64,000 nt of DNA from Nitzschia sp. DOCU1 (Eukaryota > Bacillariophyta > Bacillariophyceae > Bacillariales > Bacillariaceae). The translations under genes and the position numbers were made by a program. Shown here piece after piece: positions 58,963 to 64,000 of the stretch. The notes beneath the pieces are model-generated. The model was not told the origin of the DNA and made no database searches. It saw nothing but the letters and a program-made list of their open reading frames with translations. The DNA lies in NCBI GenBank assembly GCA_951394045.1, contig OX595993.1, positions 2,108,001 to 2,172,000 of the forward strand, given 5' to 3'. Every line of letters begins with the position of its first letter. Positions within the stretch are counted from its first letter, which is position 1.

Positions 58963-61900
58963 TCAGGCCTCCATTACCGACACTGAAGAATCCGCCTCCG
59001 ACTGTTCCCATGGAGGTCGTTCGCCCGCAACGTTGCCTACGGCAGATTCTCGACCCACAGTTTCGTCTTCATCATTGTCCTCTTCCACCACCGAAGAAAG
59101 ATTCTTTCGACTGCTGTCGTTGCATTCCACTTGAGACATGGTCGTGGCGGGCGTCCCCGATGTATTCATGACGCCTCCGTTGTCTCCCGGAGTCAGCAAA
59201 AAGGTTAGCCGCCTGCGTAACCGTGCATTCTCGTTCTTGAGAGCCTCATTTTGTAGTACCAGCTCCTCTTTCGTTTGAGCACCATAGACTTGAATACCCG
59301 AGTCATTATCACTAACTGCCCCCGCGTTGGCCATACCAATGGACGCTTCCTCGTTCGTCCCGAAACGCGAAATCTGGCTGCTTCCAGCAAATTGCTGGAA
59401 TGATAAAGTGGAGCTGTCGATTTCCTCGTTTCCGCCGGAAGATGTCGCTTGACCTTGTACTTGGGCAGCTTTCAAAGCAACCTTGGCTAATGCGCGACGG
59501 AAGCGGTCTTCGTTGTCCCCCGATTGCTTCAGGTAGCGAATTTTGGGGACAAACATGACGAGAAGGATTGACGTTGACGCAACAAACAAAATGGCGCTAC
59601 CAACAAACGTCGATGCGTTGTTGTTGTCGCGTGCCAGCAACAACACCGGAACCCCAATCATACCCACCAGCAGGGTACTCAAAAGGGCTTTGAAGACGTA
59701 ACGACTCTCTCCAAACTCGGTGGTCAGATGACGTGCTTGATACGCCTGAAAGATGGCATAGAGCAAGCACCCCACATTGATGACACTTAATGCCGCCAAA
59801 TATGGCCCTTGTCCCCCATCATATCTACACTGAGAAAGGATTTCCGATGGTCGATCAAAGTCATCAACCGACAATATCTCTGTCTGATACTCCACGGGAG
59901 CCAGCACTGTCATGACTGCCAATATGACCGTATTGGCTGAATGGAGTAGAAAAGAACGATAGTGAGAGAGACGTTGGGTAAGTTTTGAGACAACGATTGT
60001 GATATCTCGATAGGTCAACTCACTTGTCAACAGGCAAAACATCGGAATGATAACATCCCGCACCGATACCTTGACTCGCCTCAATTTCGCGGTGTGGCCA
60101 AGGATCATGTTGATTCGGTAGTTTTTTGTGAACAGTGCGGAAAACGTTACACAGAACCCAAGCGATACCAACCAAATGGTACTGTTGCAAGCAATTGTGG
60201 AGCCATGATCCGACGCAACTCCGTGATCAAAACTCAATGGAATGATGCTGGATGCCAGAATCAAAACACCAATCGATATACTGTACAAGAAAAAAGGCTG
60301 ACTTGCACGGACGACATGGGTCCGACGATTGGTATGTGTCCACAATGCAAAGAACACTGCTAAACCAATTGTCACTGCACAAAATGCCAAGACAGTTGCT
60401 CGCACCGCGGTCGAAGTAACATTCTCCTCCAATTCGACTGGTGGAATATCCAATGGGACGTCCGAACCCCCGTTGTTGAAAGTAAAGTCGGAAACTTCAG
60501 TCCACTTCCCGTATGCAAATTGATCCGTAATGACGACCTCGAACTCCACGTGAGTGTCGTTGACGTCGCGCTCGACGTAGTTAATTGTTTGAAAGTTGGA
60601 GGTCGTAGGATCCCGGCTGCCCGTTATAGGGTCGAAGCGAATCGTGCCCGTAACACCTTCAAAAATATTGTTGACCATAGAATCGAAATGGTCTTTTCCG
60701 GTGAAGGCCATGCCTAGCTTGGAGAATGCATCACAAGCTGCAAGTCCCAAAGCAATAACCGCATCGTAATACAACCCTTCACTTCGTGACTGAACTGTTG
60801 GTTCGGCCATTGCGGAAAGGAAATCGCCGTTTTTGACTGGTTGAATAATAGATTCAAACAAAGGGTTCCCATTGTGCTGTTCGTGTGGGAATAAATCATT
60901 GAGATAAGCGACATCCGTCGGGTTGTTTAGTTCCCCCAATTGCTCCAAAAAGATATCCGCGGGTTTCCTTTCCGAGCTGGGAGTAAAGGCTACCAAGGTA
61001 ACCTGTCCCGCCCCATGATAAGCCAAGTGTAGGTCCGATCCTTTTTGAAAAGCTCGACCCTCAAGCACGGCCAGAAAGGGATCGTCAAAAAACCAATTGT
61101 ACAGTCCATTCCCCGCCACGCCTTGTCGCACGGCCTCCGTCAAGAGCGCATCGTGATCTTCCGGATTATGCAGTACGGCAAAGATGTATCGATATTGTGT
61201 CCGCTTCAACGAGGCAATCACTTGTGGAACTGCTTCCGACTCTTCGTCCAAAGGAATTTGATTAATAATGATCTCATCGTTGGCATGTTCTTTCACTGCA
61301 AGTCGAATGGCATCCGCCATTTGGTTGCCGTATACGTCATTGACATTGATCACTGCCAGATGACGAATGTTCAACTCCTCATAAAGGTAGCGAATCAATG
61401 CCACCGCCTTTCCTACGTCAGAAGGAATCGTTCTGGCAAAGAGTGGAAACTCGTTTGGATCATCCAAGGACGGAGCAGTTGCCGATGCTGCTATCTGAAC
61501 ATAATCGTTCAGACCGGTCAACATTGCCGTAGGGAGGGTCAGGGACGAGGCTCTGGCTCCCACAAAAGCACATGGCCGCCGTTTCTCGAAACTGGTGGGC
61601 GGCCGGTCCATGTATTCCAAAACGTTGCCGACGGCCACTTTGCGGTCAAGCTCATTATCCATGAATTCAGTCGTAAAGCGGACAGGACACCGCAAATGTA
61701 AATCTCTCACTTCGCGGACAATCGACCCATCGCCCGTATTTAAATGGTGGGCTGCCAGGGCCATTCCGACCAATTCCTCGTATCCCGTTATGGACGGGTA
61801 GGAGTTGCCTAGTGTCAGCGAAGTGAACGACGCCAAATGACAAATAGCAAATGCATCATGCTCATTACCAGTAGGCTCACCACTTCCCTGAACGCGTTCT

Positions 61901-62028
61901 AGCCAGTCGACCTTTGAGGTTTCCGTACGATTGAGGTCGTACACACCCGAACTCGTCAAATTCAGCCTAACATCATCGTAGAATTGCAACGTCGACAACA
62001 CACCGGAGTTCAATGAATCATCGCCCAT
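58963..62028 (-). CDS. Class C (GABA-B-like) G-protein-coupled receptor
   Basis: Two exons, 62028-60024 and 59936-58963, separated by an 87-nt phase-1 intron (GTGAGTTGAC...CCATTCAG) that is a multiple of three, so the unspliced frame also stays open. The spliced protein is about 992 residues. Residues ~75-490 form a periplasmic-binding-protein-like ligand domain (ITGYEELVGMALAAHHLN; FARTIPSDVGKAVALIRYLYEELNIRHLAVINVNDVYG). Seven membrane spans follow (about 545-800) with family-3 features such as SLGFCVTFSALFTKNYRI. The C-terminal tail has a coiled coil (EELVLQNEALKNENARLRRRL) and an acidic Ser-rich end. It would sense a small extracellular ligand. No signal peptide is visible at this ATG; an upstream exon may be missing. 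Confidence 0.85.
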   Translation of the reverse strand: MGDDSLNSGVLSTLQFYDDVRLNLTSSGVYDLNRTETSKVDWLERVQGSGEPTGNEHDAFAICHLASFTSLTLGNSYPSITGYEELVGMALAAHHLNTGDGSIVREVRDLHLRCPVRFTTEFMDNELDRKVAVGNVLEYMDRPPTSFEKRRPCAFVGARASSLTLPTAMLTGLNDYVQIAASATAPSLDDPNEFPLFARTIPSDVGKAVALIRYLYEELNIRHLAVINVNDVYGNQMADAIRLAVKEHANDEIIINQIPLDEESEAVPQVIASLKRTQYRYIFAVLHNPEDHDALLTEAVRQGVAGNGLYNWFFDDPFLAVLEGRAFQKGSDLHLAYHGAGQVTLVAFTPSSERKPADIFLEQLGELNNPTDVAYLNDLFPHEQHNGNPLFESIIQPVKNGDFLSAMAEPTVQSRSEGLYYDAVIALGLAACDAFSKLGMAFTGKDHFDSMVNNIFEGVTGTIRFDPITGSRDPTTSNFQTINYVERDVNDTHVEFEVVITDQFAYGKWTEVSDFTFNNGGSDVPLDIPPVELEENVTSTAVRATVLAFCAVTIGLAVFFALWTHTNRRTHVVRASQPFFLYSISIGVLILASSIIPLSFDHGVASDHGSTIACNSTIWLVSLGFCVTFSALFTKNYRINMILGHTAKLRRVKVSVRDVIIPMFCLLTSELTYRDITIVVSKLTQRLSHYRSFLLHSANTVILAVMTVLAPVEYQTEILSVDDFDRPSEILSQCRYDGGQGPYLAALSVINVGCLLYAIFQAYQARHLTTEFGESRYVFKALLSTLLVGMIGVPVLLLARDNNNASTFVGSAILFVASTSILLVMFVPKIRYLKQSGDNEDRFRRALAKVALKAAQVQGQATSSGGNEEIDSSTLSFQQFAGSSQISRFGTNEEASIGMANAGAVSDNDSGIQVYGAQTKEELVLQNEALKNENARLRRRLTFLLTPGDNGGVMNTSGTPATTMSQVECNDSSRKNLSSVVEEDNDEDETVGRESAVGNVAGERPPWEQSEADSSVSVMEA

Positions 62029-62204
62029 GGCTTTTCTTTCAAGTCCTCTCGCTTTGCCGAGAGAAGATTACTACTGCTGCCACCGGAAGTAGGACCAAAG
62101 AATTTATGAAGAAAAATCTGCTGTGCGTGGTGGTGGTGTGCAGGGCAATTTGTTGGGTGGGAATCCGCGAATGTGCCGGCCTCCGGGTGCCCAAGGCGCT
62201 TCTG

Positions 62205-63000
62205 GAGCATTCGGGAATTACGTACGAAGGTTAGACTAGGGCTATATAATTGCAGTCACCCCTGGAGTCCGATTCGGTTGAATTCCAATGATTGCTCGCG
62301 TGACTCATATTCAGTAGATTTTCCTTAAGTAGATTTTCCTTAAGGAAATTTTCCTTAAGGAAAGTAGAATTAAGTAAATTTTCCTTAATCGGTCGGTCGT
62401 CGGACGGACCATTTAAGGAAATTTTCCTGAATGTCTTCCGAAGGGTCGGTCGTCGGACGGACCAAATTAAGGAAATTTTCCTGAATGTAGAGAACGGTCG
62501 GTCATTGGACAGACCGCGGGTTTGACAGACAATTGAGAACACGTGAGAGAAAAATAATTAATAGGTTACGACATGGATTACTTCGACCATTTCAGAACCA
62601 CCGCCGTTAGCTGCGAGAAAATTAATTAATGTGTTGTTGTGTGTTGTGTTTTGCTGCGGTCGCGTCGTTGCACTTTCAGAAATCTTTCTACGGCGCCTGC
62701 CCGCTGTGATGAATCATTATGACTTTTGATATTCAGGAAAATCTACTGAATGACCTTTGGGCATCATTATGACTTTGACATTCAGGAAAATCTACTGAAT
62801 GACTTTTAGATTCAGTAGAATCTACTTACTTTTTAAGGAAAATACCCTTAAGGAAAATTTCCTTAAGCAATTTCTACTTAAGGAAAATCTACTGAATATG
62901 AGTCACGCGAACACACATTGGAATTCCGCCGAATGGGACTTCAGGGGTGCTTGCAATTGGAACGCCCCCGTCTGTCCTTCGTACGGATTCCCGAATGCTC
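62205..63000. mobile_element. PIF/Harbinger-like MITE 2 (796 bp, CTG duplication)
   Basis: Terminal inverted repeats of about 125 bp (62205-62329 and 62877-63000) both begin GAGCATTCGGGAAT and share CGTACGAAGG, AATTGCA, CACCCCTG and GTGACTCATATTCAGTAGAT. CTG flanks the element (62202-62204 and 63001-63003). The GAGCAT terminus is the same as in the 6129-6965 element, and a 3-bp duplication fits PIF/Harbinger. The interior is non-coding. It lies about 180 bp upstream of the GPCR start codon. Confidence 0.82.
62320..62500. repeat. Palindromic repeat cluster inside MITE 2
   Basis: Repeated TTAAGGAAATTTTCCTTAA palindromes alternate with GGTCGGTCGTCGGACGGACC palindromes: the latter appears at about 62392-62411 and 62445-62464, with a diverged form at 62486-62507. 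Shorter TTAAGGAAA strings recur near the other end (62833-62885). The cluster could fold into several hairpins. Confidence 0.85.
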
Positions 63001-63549
63001 CTGAGGATAACGCGGGCATTTTCGCTGTTTTGATTGGAGGAAAAGGCATGTGCTTCTCCCGGCAGCAATGACTCTTTTGACTGTAGTCCTCAGTAGTTTC
63101 GGAGTTCGCCTTGGGTGACACACAAGCCCCTTTCGCACCTTTCCACCAGATTTTTTTTCTCCCTGGATGGATTCATTCGATAGATAGAAGGACTGTGCTT
63201 GCAGCGTTCATCCCACACCATCATCCCTTCCACCGAATTCAGCCAATATTTAACTCTGATGTTGAGAATGCGATGCCATCTGAACTATTAATACGTAGCT
63301 AATTTGGTCCTAACAGAGAGAGTACTACTACAAGCTAGCTAGTAGTAGCTTCTTTTGGTTCCGCCAGACCAATCAACTGCTGGAACTCCTACTTTTACCG
63401 GATGCGTTTTCATTGCATGCAGCACTGTTCCTGAAATACTGCATGCAAGGTTGTAGTTTCACATCGTCGGTCGGTGCGTGCAGACGTTTACCAGCTACTG
63501 ACGGAAACGAAAGTAGATTAAACTGATTTGTTTGCCTATTACTTGCCTA
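63001..63549. other. Intergenic region
   Basis: About 550 bases between MITE 2 and the 3' end of the eIF2B epsilon gene. Contains repeated GCATGCA and CTAGCTAG short palindromes; no gene. Confidence 0.45.
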
Positions 63550-64000
63550 CTAGTCACTACCATCATCCTCATCGCCAGAGTCGTCCTCTTCGTCTTCTTC
63601 TTCCAACCATTCCAAGAAGTCTTGGACAGACTGTAATCGAAAGAGTTTCCCCACGGGTGTATCTTCGGGTTCCGACTTGCGTTGTTCTGCCCAAGCTAGC
63701 AATGTTTCTTCGCTCAAGACTTCTTGGTCGTGCAGAGTCTGCAAAAAGAATCGAAAGCTCAAACCACTGGAAAGTTTTTGGGCTACTGGGGTAGGCCCAT
63801 CCGCGTCATTTGAGGTGGCGGCTCGTTCCAGCCCTTGAACAATCGCCAACTCTTCGGCTTGCCCAATACTCATCTTTTGCAGTAGCGGTGCCCAGAATTC
63901 CAACTTGTGTTTGATACCCGAAACCAGTTTGCCATCGCTCATATCCGGGGTGATCTCGAGTTTGTCCACCATGGCCAAAATTGCCGCCATGGTACAATCC
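63550..64000 (-). CDS. EIF2B5: eIF2B epsilon subunit, C-terminal W2 domain (partial)
   Basis: The last ~150 residues of a protein whose frame stays open to the window edge. LVSGIKHKLEFWAPLLQKM, then FRFFLQTLHDQEVLSEETLLAWAEQRK and LFRLQSVQDFLEWLEEEDEEDDSGDED form the HEAT-like W2 domain with the two aromatic-acidic boxes that bind eIF2 beta. The acidic C-terminus after FxxWL is typical of eIF2B epsilon, the catalytic GEF subunit acting on eIF2; eIF5 has a related domain and is the alternative. The ATG at 63990 is probably internal because the frame continues upstream. Confidence 0.8.
   Translation of the reverse strand, partial: DCTMAAILAMVDKLEITPDMSDGKLVSGIKHKLEFWAPLLQKMSIGQAEELAIVQGLERAATSNDADGPTPVAQKLSSGLSFRFFLQTLHDQEVLSEETLLAWAEQRKSEPEDTPVGKLFRLQSVQDFLEWLEEEDEEDDSGDEDDGSD

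Overview
The window reads as nuclear DNA of a stramenopile alga, most likely a diatom. The reasons are: short spliceosomal introns (81-124 nt); gene products typical of a eukaryotic secretory and endomembrane system (PIG-W/GWT1, Sec61 beta, prolyl 4-hydroxylase, class C GPCR); two proteins whose N-termini look like the bipartite plastid presequence with an ASAF-like signal-peptide junction (the YeiH-type transporter and the LON-domain protein); and a Ty1/copia element of the kind abundant in diatoms. The species cannot be named from sequence alone.

Layout. 1-12.5 kb: a broken MFS transporter, a mitochondrial-type cytochrome b5 reductase, PIG-W, a small unknown protein, an 837-bp PIF/Harbinger-like MITE (6129-6965), a DUF1769 protein, a secreted protein and a type II membrane glycosyltransferase. 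12.8-16.9 kb: a two-unit array of a tyrosine-recombinase element with a 187-bp direct repeat at the left of each unit and a 57-bp repeat at the right; the second unit is degenerate. 17.3-17.8 kb: two unrelated degenerate tandem-repeat arrays. 18.6-25.8 kb: BSD-domain, PDZ-PUB, Sec61 beta and triple-PDZ membrane proteins. 27.4-47.5 kb: YeiH-like transporter, prolyl 4-hydroxylase, a disordered protein with seven copies of an RRxSxDxLPxxPRR-like motif, GNAT, mitochondrial carrier, calpain and several unknown proteins, with small local tandem duplications. 48.1-57.5 kb: a complete Ty1/copia element (about 90-bp LTRs, CATCG target duplication) whose gag and pol lie in one frame interrupted by two TGA codons, carrying a nested 1,105-bp TIR element with a TA duplication between the pol stop and the 3' LTR. 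57.6-64 kb: LON-domain protein, class C GPCR, a second Harbinger-like MITE (62205-63000, CTG duplication) and the C-terminal end of eIF2B epsilon.

The most interesting system is the 12.8-16.9 kb array. Each left-end repeat holds a 33-bp site with two 12-bp inverted arms around a 9-bp spacer, the geometry of a lox/FRT crossover site. It lies next to a gene with the R...HxxR...W...Y signature of tyrosine recombinases plus a cysteine-rich zinc-binding ORF in an overlapping frame. No reverse transcriptase, tRNA, rRNA or CRISPR array was recognised in that region. The host genes look like ordinary housekeeping and membrane functions and do not form an obvious pathway cluster.
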